64,000 nucleotides of DNA from Cronobacter dublinensis subsp. dublinensis LMG 23823 (GCF_001277235.1 NZ_CP012266.1:2914001-2978000), one strand, 5' to 3'. Numbered from the stretch's first letter, positions 51,891-61,034 are shown. Notes: generated by a model not told the origin, from the sequence alone. Translations and numbers: made by a program.

Positions 51891-52940
51891 ATGACCACAC
51901 TGACATTTCCTGCCCGACATCATGGGCTTACGCACTTTCTGCCCGGCCTTGCGCTCACTGGCGCGCTGACGGCCGTCGCGCTGTGGTGCGGCACTATCCC
52001 GGCGGTTGGTAACGCCGGTTTCAGCGCGCTGACCCTCGCCATTCTCGGCGGGATGATCCTCGGCAATACGCTGTATCCCAAAATACATACCCACTGCGAC
52101 GGCGGCGTGCTGTTCGCCAAACAACATCTTTTGCGACTGGGCATTATCCTTTACGGGTTTCGCCTGACGTTCTGGCAAATCGCCGATGTGGGCGCAAGCG
52201 GCGTGCTGGTCGATGTGCTGACGCTCGCCAGCACCTTCACGCTCGCCTGCTGGCTTGGACAAAAGGTGTTTAAGCTTGATCGCGAAACCAGCTGGTTGAT
52301 TGGCGCAGGCAGCAGCATCTGCGGCGCGGCGGCGGTGCTTGCCACCGAGCCCGTAGTGAAAGCGCAGGCGAGCAAAGTGACCGTGGCAGTGGCAACGGTA
52401 GTGATTTTCGGCACGCTGGCGATTTTTGTTTATCCGCTGCTGTGGCCATGGCTGGCGCCGTGGTTTAACGAACAAACGTTTGGCGTGTATATCGGCTCGA
52501 CGGTGCATGAGGTCGCGCAGGTTGTCGCGGCAGGCCACGCGGTGAGCCCGGACACAGAAAACGCGGCGGTCATCGCCAAAATGCTGCGCGTAATGATGCT
52601 CGCGCCGTTCCTGCTGCTGCTGGCGGGTCGTGTGAAGCAGCTGGCCCCGCGCGGCGGCGAACAGGCGGGTAAAATCACCATTCCGTGGTTCGCGCTGCTC
52701 TTTATCGCCGTGGCCGCGTTTAACTCGCTGCATCTTCTGCCCGCAAGCGTGGTGCAGGCGCTGGTGACGCTGGACACGGTCCTGCTGGCGATGGCGATGG
52801 CGGCGCTGGGGCTCACCACGCACGTCAGCGCGCTGAAAAACGCCGGCGTGCGACCGCTCCTGATGGCGCTAGTGCTCTTCGTCTGGCTGATTGTCGGCGG
52901 CGGCGCCATCAACCTTGCGGTGACGCACCTGCTGGGCTAA
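51891..52940 (+). CDS. yeiH: UPF0324 membrane protein YeiH
   Basis: This 349-residue membrane protein has about ten helices. It shows the family signatures ILGGMILGNTLYP, KQHLLRLGIILYGFRLTF and GAGSSICGAAAVLATEPVV. Members are proposed anion (sulfonate or sulfite-type) exporters, which would agree with control by YeiE, but this is not proven. A perfect AGGAGG lies before the ATG. Divergent from yeiE as in E. coli; nfo follows 72 bp downstream. Confidence 0.94.
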   Translation: MTTLTFPARHHGLTHFLPGLALTGALTAVALWCGTIPAVGNAGFSALTLAILGGMILGNTLYPKIHTHCDGGVLFAKQHLLRLGIILYGFRLTFWQIADVGASGVLVDVLTLASTFTLACWLGQKVFKLDRETSWLIGAGSSICGAAAVLATEPVVKAQASKVTVAVATVVIFGTLAIFVYPLLWPWLAPWFNEQTFGVYIGSTVHEVAQVVAAGHAVSPDTENAAVIAKMLRVMMLAPFLLLLAGRVKQLAPRGGEQAGKITIPWFALLFIAVAAFNSLHLLPASVVQALVTLDTVLLAMAMAALGLTTHVSALKNAGVRPLLMALVLFVWLIVGGGAINLAVTHLLG

Positions 52941-53012
52941 GCCAACGCGCCTTCCCCTGCCAGGTCCGCTATGATAAAACGTTCCCCCTTTGCGGTATGA
53001 CAGGAGAAAACG

Positions 53013-53873
53013 ATGAAGTTTACCGGCGCGCACGTCAGCGCATCGGGCGGGGTGGCTAACGCCCCGGCCCGCGCGGCGGAAATCGGCGCGACAGCCTTTG
53101 CGCTGTTTACCAAAAACCAGCGTCAGTGGCGCGCGGCGGCCCTGACGCCTGATGTCATCGACGCCTTCAAAGCCGCCTGCCGCCAGCACGGCTTCGGCCC
53201 AGGGCAAATTCTGCCGCACGACAGCTTCCTGATTAATCTCGGGCACCCGGAGCCGGAAGCGCTGGAGAAATCCCGCGCGGCGTTTATCGACGAGCTGGAG
53301 CGCTGCGCGCAGCTTGGGCTGACGCTGCTGAACTTCCACCCTGGCAGCCATCTGCAACAGATAGGCGAAGACGCGTGCCTCTCGCGCATCGCCGAATCGG
53401 TCAATATCGCGCTGGAGAAGACGGAAGGCGTGACCGCGGTTATCGAAAACACCGCAGGCCAGGGCAGCAATCTCGGCTTTCGCTTCGAACATCTGGCGGC
53501 GATTATCGACCAGGTGGAGGATAAATCCCGCGTCGGCGTCTGCATCGACACCTGCCACGCCTTCGCGGCAGGTTATGATCTGCGCACCGAAGCGGATTGC
53601 GAAAAGACGTTCGCGGAATTTAACCGTATCGTCGGTTTTGAATACCTGCGCGGGATGCACCTGAACGACGCCAAAAGCGCCTTCGCCAGCCGGGTGGACC
53701 GCCACCACAGCTTAGGCGAAGGCAACATCGGCTTTACGCCGTTTCGCTGGATAATGCAGCAGCCGCAGTTCGACAATATTCCGCTGATTCTGGAAACCAT
53801 TAATCCGGATATCTGGAAAGAAGAAATCGCCTGGCTGAACGCCCAGCAAACCGGCGACGCGCTCACGCGCTAA
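53013..53873 (+). CDS. nfo: Endonuclease IV Nfo
   Basis: This 286-residue AP endonuclease with three zinc ions cleaves 5' of abasic sites and removes 3' blocking groups. Metal ligands are visible in order: His69 (LPHDSFL), NFHPGSH, VIENTAGQG, CIDTCHAFAAG, GMHLNDAK, DRHHSLGEG and LETIN. The E. coli gene is SoxRS inducible; I did not find a clear soxbox. The last 11 bp overlap the convergent TIM-barrel gene. AGGAG lies before the ATG. Confidence 0.97.
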   Translation: MKFTGAHVSASGGVANAPARAAEIGATAFALFTKNQRQWRAAALTPDVIDAFKAACRQHGFGPGQILPHDSFLINLGHPEPEALEKSRAAFIDELERCAQLGLTLLNFHPGSHLQQIGEDACLSRIAESVNIALEKTEGVTAVIENTAGQGSNLGFRFEHLAAIIDQVEDKSRVGVCIDTCHAFAAGYDLRTEADCEKTFAEFNRIVGFEYLRGMHLNDAKSAFASRVDRHHSLGEGNIGFTPFRWIMQQPQFDNIPLILETINPDIWKEEIAWLNAQQTGDALTR

Positions 53874-54672
53874 TCTGCGCCGCAAGCCGCGTCAGGGAGG
53901 CAAACCCGGCGCGGGCGCTCTCAATGGCGGGGGCCTGCTGCCAGGCGTCGCTGAAGACCTCCAGCGACCACGGCCCCTGATACCCGCACTGCAACAGCGT
54001 GCGTGCAAACTCCGTCACCGGCAGGTCCCCCTCGCCGGGGTACGCGCGAAAATGGCGGCTCCACGTCTCGACCGGCAGCGTCTTTCGCGGCGCGTCGGCA
54101 AGCTGCGTAAAGAAGATTTTTTCAGGCGGGATGGCGTCGGGCGCAAGCGTATCGCCGAGCGCCAGCACGTGGAAGCTGTCGAGCACCAGGCCGAGCGCCG
54201 GACTATCCACCGCCTGCACGCGCGCCCAGGCGTCGGTATAGCGATTCACATGGCGGCCCCAGGCGAGCGCCTCGTACCCTACCCGCGCGTCAAACTCCGC
54301 CGCGAGCACCGCCACGCGCGCTAAATCTTCCACCTGCCGCGCCGGGTCGGCGCTGCTCTGCGCCGCCAGATTGCTGCACAGCAGCAGGTCGCGACAGCCC
54401 ATTTCACGCATCGTCTCAAAAGTGCGGCAGGCGCGCTCGCGCGTCTGCGGCCATTGTTGCGGCGGCATACCTTCGATATCCCGCAGCGGCTGAAAAAGAA
54501 AAATCGTTACCCCCAGCTCCTGGCAGAGCGCGGCAAGGCGCGCCGGGCTTTCGCCCCAGGCGGTGAAATCCGGTTCAAAAATCTCCACGCCGTCGAACCC
54601 GGCCTGCGCGATAGCACGCAGTTTTTCGGGCAATGTTCCGGCGACGCAGACCGTGGCGATTGAGCGCAGCAC
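53863..54672 (-). CDS. TIM-barrel protein resembling 3-dehydroshikimate dehydratase
   Basis: This 269-residue protein has the sugar phosphate isomerase/epimerase (AP endonuclease 2) fold. Its N-terminus RSIATVCVAGTLPEKLRAIAQAGFDGVEIFE closely resembles the dehydratase domain of QuiC1-type 3-dehydroshikimate dehydratases. Metal ligands fit: Glu134, Asp165, Gln190 and Glu238, near QuiC1 positions 134/165/191/239 as I recall them. The HPPD-like second domain of QuiC1 is absent. The start is GTG with AGGAGG 5 nt upstream. No quinate or catechol genes are nearby. It could be another epimerase. Confidence 0.8.
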   Translation of the reverse strand: MLRSIATVCVAGTLPEKLRAIAQAGFDGVEIFEPDFTAWGESPARLAALCQELGVTIFLFQPLRDIEGMPPQQWPQTRERACRTFETMREMGCRDLLLCSNLAAQSSADPARQVEDLARVAVLAAEFDARVGYEALAWGRHVNRYTDAWARVQAVDSPALGLVLDSFHVLALGDTLAPDAIPPEKIFFTQLADAPRKTLPVETWSRHFRAYPGEGDLPVTEFARTLLQCGYQGPWSLEVFSDAWQQAPAIESARAGFASLTRLAAQISA

Positions 54673-54763
54673 AGCGTCCTCCTGTGAGTGGTGTCAAAGA
54701 CTTAAGTGTTGACGCAATCGACGCGCAGCGCAAAAAAGAGGGGGAATAAGGCTAACTGAGGGA

Positions 54764-54792
54764 TAAAAAAACTCCCTGCCGGAGCAGGGAGT
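54764..54792 (-). terminator. fruBKA terminator
   Basis: ACTCCCTGC (54771-54779) pairs with GCAGGGAGT (54784-54792) around CGGA. The minus strand continues TTTTTTATCC, 8 bp after the fruA stop. Confidence 0.9.
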
Positions 54793-54799
54793 CGTTACA

Positions 54800-56494
54800 T
54801 CAGGCCGCTTTCGCCGCCAGTTCGCTTTCCGGACGTTTCAGGAAGGCGTATACCAGACCCGCCAGCAGCGAACCTGCCACGATGGCGAGCAGGTAGCCCA
54901 GCACCGGGGTGATAGCGCCAGGGATCAGCAGCACGAACAGACCGCCGTGCGGCGCCATCAGTTTCGCGCCAATCGCCATTGAGATAGCGCCGGTCACCGC
55001 GCCGCCCACGATGCAGCAAGGGATAACGCGCATCGGGTCACGTGCCGCGAACGGGATGGCACCTTCGGAGATAAAGCACAGGCCCAGCACCAGCGCCGCT
55101 TTGCCCCCTTCCTGCTGGCCTTTGTCGAATTTACGACGCGCCACAAGCGTTGCGATACCCATCGCCAGCGGCGGAACCATACCGGCCGCCATAATCGCCG
55201 CCATCGGCGCGTACACCTGAGAACTCAGCAGACCGACGCCGAAAGCGTATGCCGCTTTGTTCACCGGGCCGCCCATATCGGTACACATCATCGCACCGAG
55301 GATAGTCCCCAGCAGAACGGCGTTCGCGGTGCCCATGCTCTGCAGCCACGCGGTCAGGCCCGCCAGGATTTTCGCGACCGGCGTACCAATCACGTAAATC
55401 ATCGCCAGACCGACAATCAGGCTTGAGAACAGCGGAATAATCAGGATGGGCTTCAGCGCCTCCATGCTCTGGGGCAGCTTCACTTTGCCGCTGATGGCTT
55501 TCGCCACGTAGCCTGCGAGGAAGCCCGCGATGATGCCGCCGATAAACCCGGAGCCCGTGCTGACCGCCAGCATACCGCCGATAAGACCCGGCGTCAGACC
55601 TGGACGGTCGGCAATGGAGAACGCGATGTAGCCTGCCAGTACCGGCACCATCAGCGCGAACGCGGAGCCTCCGCCGATTTTCATCAGCGCCGCCGCGAGC
55701 GTGCCTTCCTGTTTAAAGGCTTCGATACCGAACACGAAAGAGAGCGCAATCAGCAGACCGCCCGCCACCACCATCGGCAGCATATAAGAGACGCCGGTCA
55801 GCAGATGACGGTAAGGACCCGCGCCGCCCTGCTCTTTTTTATCACTCGCCACAGCGCCAGCGCCTGCGGGCTGATACGGCTTCGCTTCCGCTACGGCTTT
55901 ATCGAACTCCTGCGCGGTTTTCTTTAGCGCCAGACCGGTCGAGGTGCGATACATCGGCTTACCGGCGAATTTCGCCAGATCCACTTCGATATCCGCCGCC
56001 ACGATAACGAGATCGGCCTGCGCGACTTCTTCCGGCGTGATAGCGTTGCCCGCGCCAACCGAGCCGCGCGTTTCCACTTTCACCCACCAGCCGCGTTTTT
56101 TAGCTTCGGTTTCAATTGCTTCTGCCGCCATAAAGGTGTGCGCGACGCCAGTCGGGCACGCGGTGACCGCCACGACGCGTTTCGGGCCGCTGGCGTTACT
56201 GCTCGCCGCCGGCGCCGCAGCAGGCGCGCTGTAAGGCGCGGCGTGCGATTTTGCTTCGCTTAAAAAGAGCTCCGGGTGCCCCACGGCGCGGTTGATGTCG
56301 CCGAGGTACACTTTTTTGCCATTCAGCGACGTGTCGCCCGGTACGGCGTTGCCGATAACAATCGCCAGCTCCGCATCGTTCGGGTTGTCAGTCAGTTCCA
56401 GCTGCGCTTTTTGCGCGGCCGCCCCAAGCAGCGTTTTCGCCATATAAGCGCGGGCCTGTCCACACCCGGGCTCGATAATCAGCAGCGTTTTCAT
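54800..56494 (-). CDS. fruA: Fructose PTS EIIBC component FruA
   Basis: This 564-residue fructose permease imports and phosphorylates fructose to fructose 1-phosphate. A degenerate EIIB' domain (about 1-95) is followed by the active EIIB with Cys113 in VTACPTGVAHTF. The membrane EIIC domain starts at about residue 225 (PYRHLLTGVSYMLPMVVAGG). The start at 56494 (MKTLLIIEPGCGQARAY) has GGAGAGG upstream; the frame open to 56536 was rejected. It is the last gene of fruBKA, 16 bp after fruK. Confidence 0.97.
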   Translation of the reverse strand: MKTLLIIEPGCGQARAYMAKTLLGAAAQKAQLELTDNPNDAELAIVIGNAVPGDTSLNGKKVYLGDINRAVGHPELFLSEAKSHAAPYSAPAAAPAASSNASGPKRVVAVTACPTGVAHTFMAAEAIETEAKKRGWWVKVETRGSVGAGNAITPEEVAQADLVIVAADIEVDLAKFAGKPMYRTSTGLALKKTAQEFDKAVAEAKPYQPAGAGAVASDKKEQGGAGPYRHLLTGVSYMLPMVVAGGLLIALSFVFGIEAFKQEGTLAAALMKIGGGSAFALMVPVLAGYIAFSIADRPGLTPGLIGGMLAVSTGSGFIGGIIAGFLAGYVAKAISGKVKLPQSMEALKPILIIPLFSSLIVGLAMIYVIGTPVAKILAGLTAWLQSMGTANAVLLGTILGAMMCTDMGGPVNKAAYAFGVGLLSSQVYAPMAAIMAAGMVPPLAMGIATLVARRKFDKGQQEGGKAALVLGLCFISEGAIPFAARDPMRVIPCCIVGGAVTGAISMAIGAKLMAPHGGLFVLLIPGAITPVLGYLLAIVAGSLLAGLVYAFLKRPESELAAKAA

Positions 56495-56510
56495 TATGCC
56501 TCTCCTGCTG

Positions 56511-57449
56511 TTAGTGGAAGGGTTGTAAGTCGACACGCGCCATCATTGCGGCCAACTGTGTCCTGTCGGTGATGCCGACGTTGCTCTGGCTGACCGCCAG
56601 CGCCGCCACCGCCGTTGCAAGACGTAGGGTATGCTCACTGGATTCACGCATCAGCAGCCCGTAAATCAGGCCGCCGACCATGGAATCCCCTGCCCCGACC
56701 GTACTGACGACTTCGCAGGACGGCGGTTTGGCGATCCATTCACCCGACGCGTTCACCCACAGCGCCCCTTCCGCGCCCAGAGAGATCACCACATGGGCGA
56801 TCCCCTGTTCGCGAAGCGCGTGAGCCGCCTCGATAACATCTTTCAGTTCCGGCAGTTTGCGACCGGCCCAGATCTCCAGCTCGCGGCGGTTCGGTTTTAC
56901 CAGCCACGGCGCGGCTTTCAGACCGGCCACCAGCGCCTCGCGGCTGCTGTCGAAGATAATGCACGGGCACTGGCTGCGCAGGCGGGTCATCCAGTCGGTA
57001 AACGCCTCAGGAGAGACGCCCGACGGCAGGCTGCCGCTGACGCAGACCATGTCGAACTGGCCAAGCCAGGTTAAGGAGTCATTAACGAAACGCTCCCAGT
57101 CGGCCGGCGTTACTTCAAAACCGGAGAAGTTGAGGTCGGTCACTTCGCCGTCTTTTTCCGTCAGCTTGACGTTAATGCGGGTACGGCCCTGCACCACCTG
57201 GAAACGGTTGGCGATGCCGAGTTCGCTGAACAGCTGCTGAAAGCCGTCCTGGTTGTCTTTACCCAGAAAACCGCCCACGGTGACGTCGATACCTAAATCT
57301 TTGAGCACTTTGGCGACGTTAATGCCTTTACCCGCCGCGTGCAGACCCGTGGTCCGCACGAGGTTAACTTCGCCGCGCTCAATCTCTGCGCAGTAACCTA
57401 CCAGGTCATATGCCGGGTTGAGGGTAATGGTGGCGACACGTCTGCTCAT
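56511..57449 (-). CDS. fruK: 1-Phosphofructokinase FruK
   Basis: This 312-residue PfkB-family kinase converts fructose 1-phosphate to the 1,6-bisphosphate. It has TITLNPAYDLVG at the N-terminus, GLHAAGKGINVAKVLKDLG (substrate loop), and the ATP-site motif STVGAGDSMVGGLIYG with the catalytic Asp. The start overlaps the fruB stop by 4 bp. Its substrate is the Cra inducer, so FruK activity tunes the Cra sites upstream of the operon. Confidence 0.97.
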   Translation of the reverse strand: MSRRVATITLNPAYDLVGYCAEIERGEVNLVRTTGLHAAGKGINVAKVLKDLGIDVTVGGFLGKDNQDGFQQLFSELGIANRFQVVQGRTRINVKLTEKDGEVTDLNFSGFEVTPADWERFVNDSLTWLGQFDMVCVSGSLPSGVSPEAFTDWMTRLRSQCPCIIFDSSREALVAGLKAAPWLVKPNRRELEIWAGRKLPELKDVIEAAHALREQGIAHVVISLGAEGALWVNASGEWIAKPPSCEVVSTVGAGDSMVGGLIYGLLMRESSEHTLRLATAVAALAVSQSNVGITDRTQLAAMMARVDLQPFH

Positions 57450-58579
57450 GCTGCGCCCTCCCCGAGACCGGCGTTGATCGCCTCGCCGATGGCGTCCAGC
57501 GCCGCCTGCGCGTCATCGCCCTGTGCGGTAAAGCGCAGGCGATGGCCTTTCTTCACGCCCAGCGCGACGACTTTCATCAGGCTGCGGCCATTGGCGGGTT
57601 TGCCGGAGCCGTCGAGGTTGGTCACGGTGACATCGCTGTTGAACTGCTTGATGGTGTTGACCAGCACGGTGCCCGGACGGGCGTGCAGGCCGTGCTCGTT
57701 GCGTACCGTAAATTCGGCGCTCAGCACGTCGTCGGCCAGCGCGTCATCGCTGGTCAGCAGCGACAGCAGCGTGGCGGCGTCGGCGTTCAGCAGACGTTCA
57801 GCTTTACCGGCAATCAGCAGTTCGCTGACGCGGCCCAGCACCTGCAATGGCTGGTCATCGGCTACCGCGACGCTCAGCAGCAGACCGACGGTTTCGCCGT
57901 CCTGCGTGAACGGCTGTACCGGGCGGCTTACTGCAACCGCGCTCGCCAGGTTGCCCTGCGGGCTGTCGGCAAGCCAGACGCCCTGACCGAGATTCAGCGG
58001 CTTCGCGTTAATCACGTGGCTTACGAATTCAGCATCCACCGCGCCCGCTTCGCTAAGACGACCGGCGTTCAGCGCCTGCAGCGTCACCAGGCTTGTGGCC
58101 GCGACGTCGAGCGTAATGGTGTCGTTATCAAGCTTCATGCCCGCGCTTTGCTTCTCGCCCATCAGCAGGGCGCGCAGCTCTTCCGCCGTGGTGGCGGTTT
58201 TCAGCTGTTCAGCAATGGCGTCGTCGCTCAGTACATGAGTGAGCTGACGCAGCAGACCGAGATGTTCATCAGAGCTGGCAGCGATGCCGATAGCGACATA
58301 GGCGATTTGATCCTCGCCCCAGGCCACGCCCTGCGGGAACTGGAACACCTGCACGCCGGTCTTCAGGACCTGGTCGCGGGTGTCGGTCGTTCCGTGAGGA
58401 ATAGCGATGCCGTTCCCTAAGAAGGTGGAGGTTTGCTGCTCGCGGGCCAGCATGCCGTCAACATAACCGGCGCTGACGTTGCCTGCGTTAACCAGCGCGT
58501 CAGCCACCTGACGAATCGCCGCTTCTTTATTACCGGCCTGAGCGCCGGGATGGATATCCTGAACAGATAACTGGAACAT
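57446..58579 (-). CDS. fruB: Fructose PTS EIIA-HPr fusion protein FruB
   Basis: This 377-residue diphosphoryl transfer protein fuses three parts. The EIIA domain has phosphoryl His62 in IPHGTTDTRD. A middle M domain of unclear role spans about residues 145-285. The C-terminal FPr (HPr-like) domain has His299 in NEHGLHARPGTVLV. All positions agree with the E. coli protein. It is the first gene of fruBKA; GAGGAG precedes the ATG. Two Cra-type sites lie 22-102 bp upstream. Confidence 0.97.
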   Translation of the reverse strand: MFQLSVQDIHPGAQAGNKEAAIRQVADALVNAGNVSAGYVDGMLAREQQTSTFLGNGIAIPHGTTDTRDQVLKTGVQVFQFPQGVAWGEDQIAYVAIGIAASSDEHLGLLRQLTHVLSDDAIAEQLKTATTAEELRALLMGEKQSAGMKLDNDTITLDVAATSLVTLQALNAGRLSEAGAVDAEFVSHVINAKPLNLGQGVWLADSPQGNLASAVAVSRPVQPFTQDGETVGLLLSVAVADDQPLQVLGRVSELLIAGKAERLLNADAATLLSLLTSDDALADDVLSAEFTVRNEHGLHARPGTVLVNTIKQFNSDVTVTNLDGSGKPANGRSLMKVVALGVKKGHRLRFTAQGDDAQAALDAIGEAINAGLGEGAA

Positions 58580-58600
58580 GGTCTCCTCGCTTGCTGAACC

Positions 58601-58614
58601 CGAATCGTTTCAGC
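58601..58614 (-). promoter_or_regulatory. Cra (FruR) site proximal to fruB
   Basis: CGAATCGTTTCAGC matches the Cra consensus TGAAWCGWTTCAGC closely. It lies between promoter and start, where repression is expected. Confidence 0.75.
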
Positions 58615-58665
58615 CGTTGTGAGAAAAAGAGCGTTATCCCGCCAAATGAGCGAAAACGAGATAAC

Positions 58666-58681
58666 GCTGAAACGTTTCAAG
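58666..58681 (-). promoter_or_regulatory. Cra (FruR) site distal to fruB
   Basis: GCTGAAACGTTTCAAG is a near-perfect palindromic Cra operator, identical to what I recall for E. coli fruB O1. Confidence 0.85.
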
Positions 58682-58947
58682 AAAGTCTGCATTTTCCATA
58701 GCCCGTGCGCAAGAAAAGCCGTTATTCACGTGTTGAATATTAGAGATCCCGCACATTTCACCCCTTAGTGAAACGCAACGGCACACTCTGTCAGCGGTTT
58801 TCAGCACGCGTCAGCTCGCTTCAGCAAAGCGGCACTTCATTCTGAAATACCATTTTGATTTTTTGTGGCATCTCACCTGCTGGTCGCTATTCAAAGTATG
58901 GCAAGAGGCGTAAACTCCGCCTCTTCTTTCTTGATCTCGCCGAAAAT
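58682..58947. other. fruB-setB divergent gap, remaining sequence
   Basis: Beyond the two Cra sites this stretch shows an ATTCA-CGTGT-TGAAT inverted repeat near 58725-58741 and the hairpin before setB. I see no gene or RNA. Confidence 0.5.
58903..58932 (+). terminator. Hairpin in the setB leader
   Basis: AAGAGGCG (58903-58910) pairs with CGCCTCTT (58918-58925), followed by CTTTCTTG and 23 bp later the setB ATG. It could be an attenuator of setB or a stop for upstream transcription. Confidence 0.45.
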
Positions 58948-60129
58948 ATGCAAAACAACGCCCTCGCGACGCCGCAAAGACCGCTCGATTTCACCTCCGC
59001 CTCGTTTCTGATTGTCGCCTTTCTCACCGGTATCGCCGGCGCGCTGCAAACCCCGACGCTGAGCCTGTTTCTGACCGAAGAAGTGCACGCCCGCCCGGCG
59101 ATGGTCGGCTTCTTTTTTACCGGCAGCGCAATCATCGGGATTTTCGTCAGCCAGTTCCTGGCGGGCCGCTCCGATCGTAAAGGCGACCGTAAATCATTGA
59201 TTTTCGCCTGCTGTCTGCTGGGCGCGCTGGCGTGTCTGCTGTTTGCGTGGAACCGCAACTATTTCATTTTGCTGTTTGTAGGCGTGTTCCTGAGCAGTTT
59301 TGGTTCGACCGCCAACCCGCAGATGTTCGCGCTGGCGCGCGAGCACGCTGACCGCACCGGGCGTGAAGCGGTAATGTTTAGCTCGGTTCTGCGCGCGCAG
59401 GTGTCGCTCGCCTGGGTGGTGGGGCCGCCGCTGGCCTATGCGCTGGCGATGGGGTTTGGCTTTCAGACGATGTACGTCAGCGCCGCTGCCGCGTTCGTGC
59501 TTTGCGCCCTGATGGTCTGGTGTTTCCTGCCGTCGATGCGCAAAGAGCCGCTCGCCACCGCCGCGCCCTTAGAGGCGCCCCGCCGCAACCGTCGCGACGC
59601 GCTGCTGCTGTTTTCGATTTGCACGCTGATGTGGGGCACTAACAGCCTCTACATTATTAATATGCCGCTGTACCTGATTAACGAGCTGAAGCTGCCGGAA
59701 AAACTGGCAGGCGTGATGATGGGCGCGGCGGCAGGGCTTGAGATCCCGGTGATGCTGATTGCAGGCTTCTATGCCCGCAAATTCGGCAAACGCTTTCTGA
59801 TGCGCATCGCCGTCATGGCGGGCGTGCTGTTTTATCTGGGTATGCTGACGCTGCACAGCCCGGCGCTGCTGCTGGGGCTACAGGTGCTCAACGCTGTCTA
59901 TATCGGCATCCTGGCGGGTATCGGGATGCTCTATTTTCAGGACCTGATGCCAGGCCAGGCGGGGGCCGCTACAACGCTTTACACCAACACCACGCGCGTG
60001 GGCTGGATAATCGCCGGCTCGCTTGCGGGCGTGATTGCGGAACTGTGGAATTACCACTCGGTGTTTTACGTAGCGATGGCGATGACCGCGGGCGCGGTCT
60101 GGTGTCTGTGGCGCATTAAAGACGTTTAG
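58948..60129 (+). CDS. setB: Sugar efflux transporter SetB
   Basis: This 393-residue MFS sugar exporter of the SET family expels lactose, glucose and analogues in E. coli. It has about 12 helices; FLIVAFLTGIAGALQTPTLS and AGRSDRKGDRKSL (MFS loop 2-3) are clear. The end RIKDV equals E. coli SetB. The start at 58948 gives the E. coli length; the upstream ATG at 58855 lacks homology. No Shine-Dalgarno is evident. The last 4 bp overlap convergent yeiW. Confidence 0.95.
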   Translation: MQNNALATPQRPLDFTSASFLIVAFLTGIAGALQTPTLSLFLTEEVHARPAMVGFFFTGSAIIGIFVSQFLAGRSDRKGDRKSLIFACCLLGALACLLFAWNRNYFILLFVGVFLSSFGSTANPQMFALAREHADRTGREAVMFSSVLRAQVSLAWVVGPPLAYALAMGFGFQTMYVSAAAAFVLCALMVWCFLPSMRKEPLATAAPLEAPRRNRRDALLLFSICTLMWGTNSLYIINMPLYLINELKLPEKLAGVMMGAAAGLEIPVMLIAGFYARKFGKRFLMRIAVMAGVLFYLGMLTLHSPALLLGLQVLNAVYIGILAGIGMLYFQDLMPGQAGAATTLYTNTTRVGWIIAGSLAGVIAELWNYHSVFYVAMAMTAGAVWCLWRIKDV

Positions 60130-60380
60130 GGTGCGGTAAGCGCCTCAAGATGGATAAGAAAGCGCATCGCCGCGTGGCGGCTTGCGCCGCACATCTCCTG
60201 GGTCGGTTGCAGGCCGCCGCAGACTTTCGGGCGCAGCGGCGAGCCGAAAAGCTTACAGCGCAGCCGCTCATCAAGCTGGACGCACGGCGTGTTCGCCGGT
60301 TTGCCATCAGGCATGCCGGGAATGGGGCTTGAGATCGACGGTGCGGTGCAGCAGGCGCCGCAGTCGGGGCGACAGTCCAT
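60126..60380 (-). CDS. yeiW: Cysteine-rich YkgJ-family protein YeiW
   Basis: This 84-residue protein has the UPF0153/YkgJ metal-binding pattern: Cys3, Cys7, Cys10, Cys11 in MDCRPDCGACC, plus Cys33, Cys42 and Cys54. It probably binds zinc or an iron-sulfur cluster. Function is unknown. Length equals E. coli YeiW. It is convergent with setB, and lies 19 bp behind the acetyltransferase gene on the same strand, so the two may be co-transcribed. Confidence 0.9.
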   Translation of the reverse strand: MDCRPDCGACCTAPSISSPIPGMPDGKPANTPCVQLDERLRCKLFGSPLRPKVCGGLQPTQEMCGASRHAAMRFLIHLEALTAP

Positions 60381-60399
60381 AAACTCTCCGTGACGCGCG

Positions 60400-60843
60400 C
60401 TACGCGCCGGTCAGTGATTTTTCAAGCAGCAGCCGGTAGTCCGCGGCCTCGCCCTTTTTTTCCAGCCCGATAATCTGGTAGCCGTTGCGGATAAGCAGCA
60501 TCAGCATGGCGCGAAACTGATTGCGGGTTTTCACGCGCAGGCGCGCGTAGCCGTGCTCCTGCGCCCAACGTTCCTGCGCCTCAAGAAGGCGCTGCGCCAC
60601 GCCGTCGCGTCGGTACGCAGGCGCCACGCCGCCGAGCCAGCTGTAGAACTCGCCCGGTGCCGTTTCATAGCCGAGCTTAAAGCCAACCGGCTGCGCCTCG
60701 TCATACGCCACCAGCGCACAGGCGACGCGCCCGCCGATACGCTGGCGGATGGCCTGCGCGTCATGTACCCCGGCAAACTCCGGAATCAAACGGTATATGG
60801 CGGCGGTTTCTTCAGGCTGGACGTGACGGATGGAAATCGGCAT
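60400..60843 (-). CDS. GNAT family N-acetyltransferase
   Basis: This 147-residue acetyltransferase has an acetyl-CoA motif in GGVAPAYRRDGVAQRLLEAQERWAQEHG and a C-terminal FRAMLMLLIRNGYQIIGLE typical of motif B. Substrate is unknown. The start at 60843 (MPISIRHVQPEETAAIY) has GAGGAG 5 nt upstream; the frame stays open to 61041 without homology. It is inserted between yeiW and efpL compared with E. coli K-12, and the efpL promoter lies behind it. Confidence 0.86.
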   Translation of the reverse strand: MPISIRHVQPEETAAIYRLIPEFAGVHDAQAIRQRIGGRVACALVAYDEAQPVGFKLGYETAPGEFYSWLGGVAPAYRRDGVAQRLLEAQERWAQEHGYARLRVKTRNQFRAMLMLLIRNGYQIIGLEKKGEAADYRLLLEKSLTGA

Positions 60844-61034
60844 AGCGCTCCTCGCGTGAAAGCCGGGCATTGTAGCGTTTTGCCCCGCCGGGTACAGCCC
60901 TGAGGCCGAAAAAGCCTGTCGCGCGCCGCATTTTCGGCACGTCTCGCAATCTACGTAATTCCGCTTGCCTGGCGCGTGTCTCGCGAGTAACTTGTCGCGA
61001 TATTTTGCATATTCCAGCTTAACAGGACACTTCG

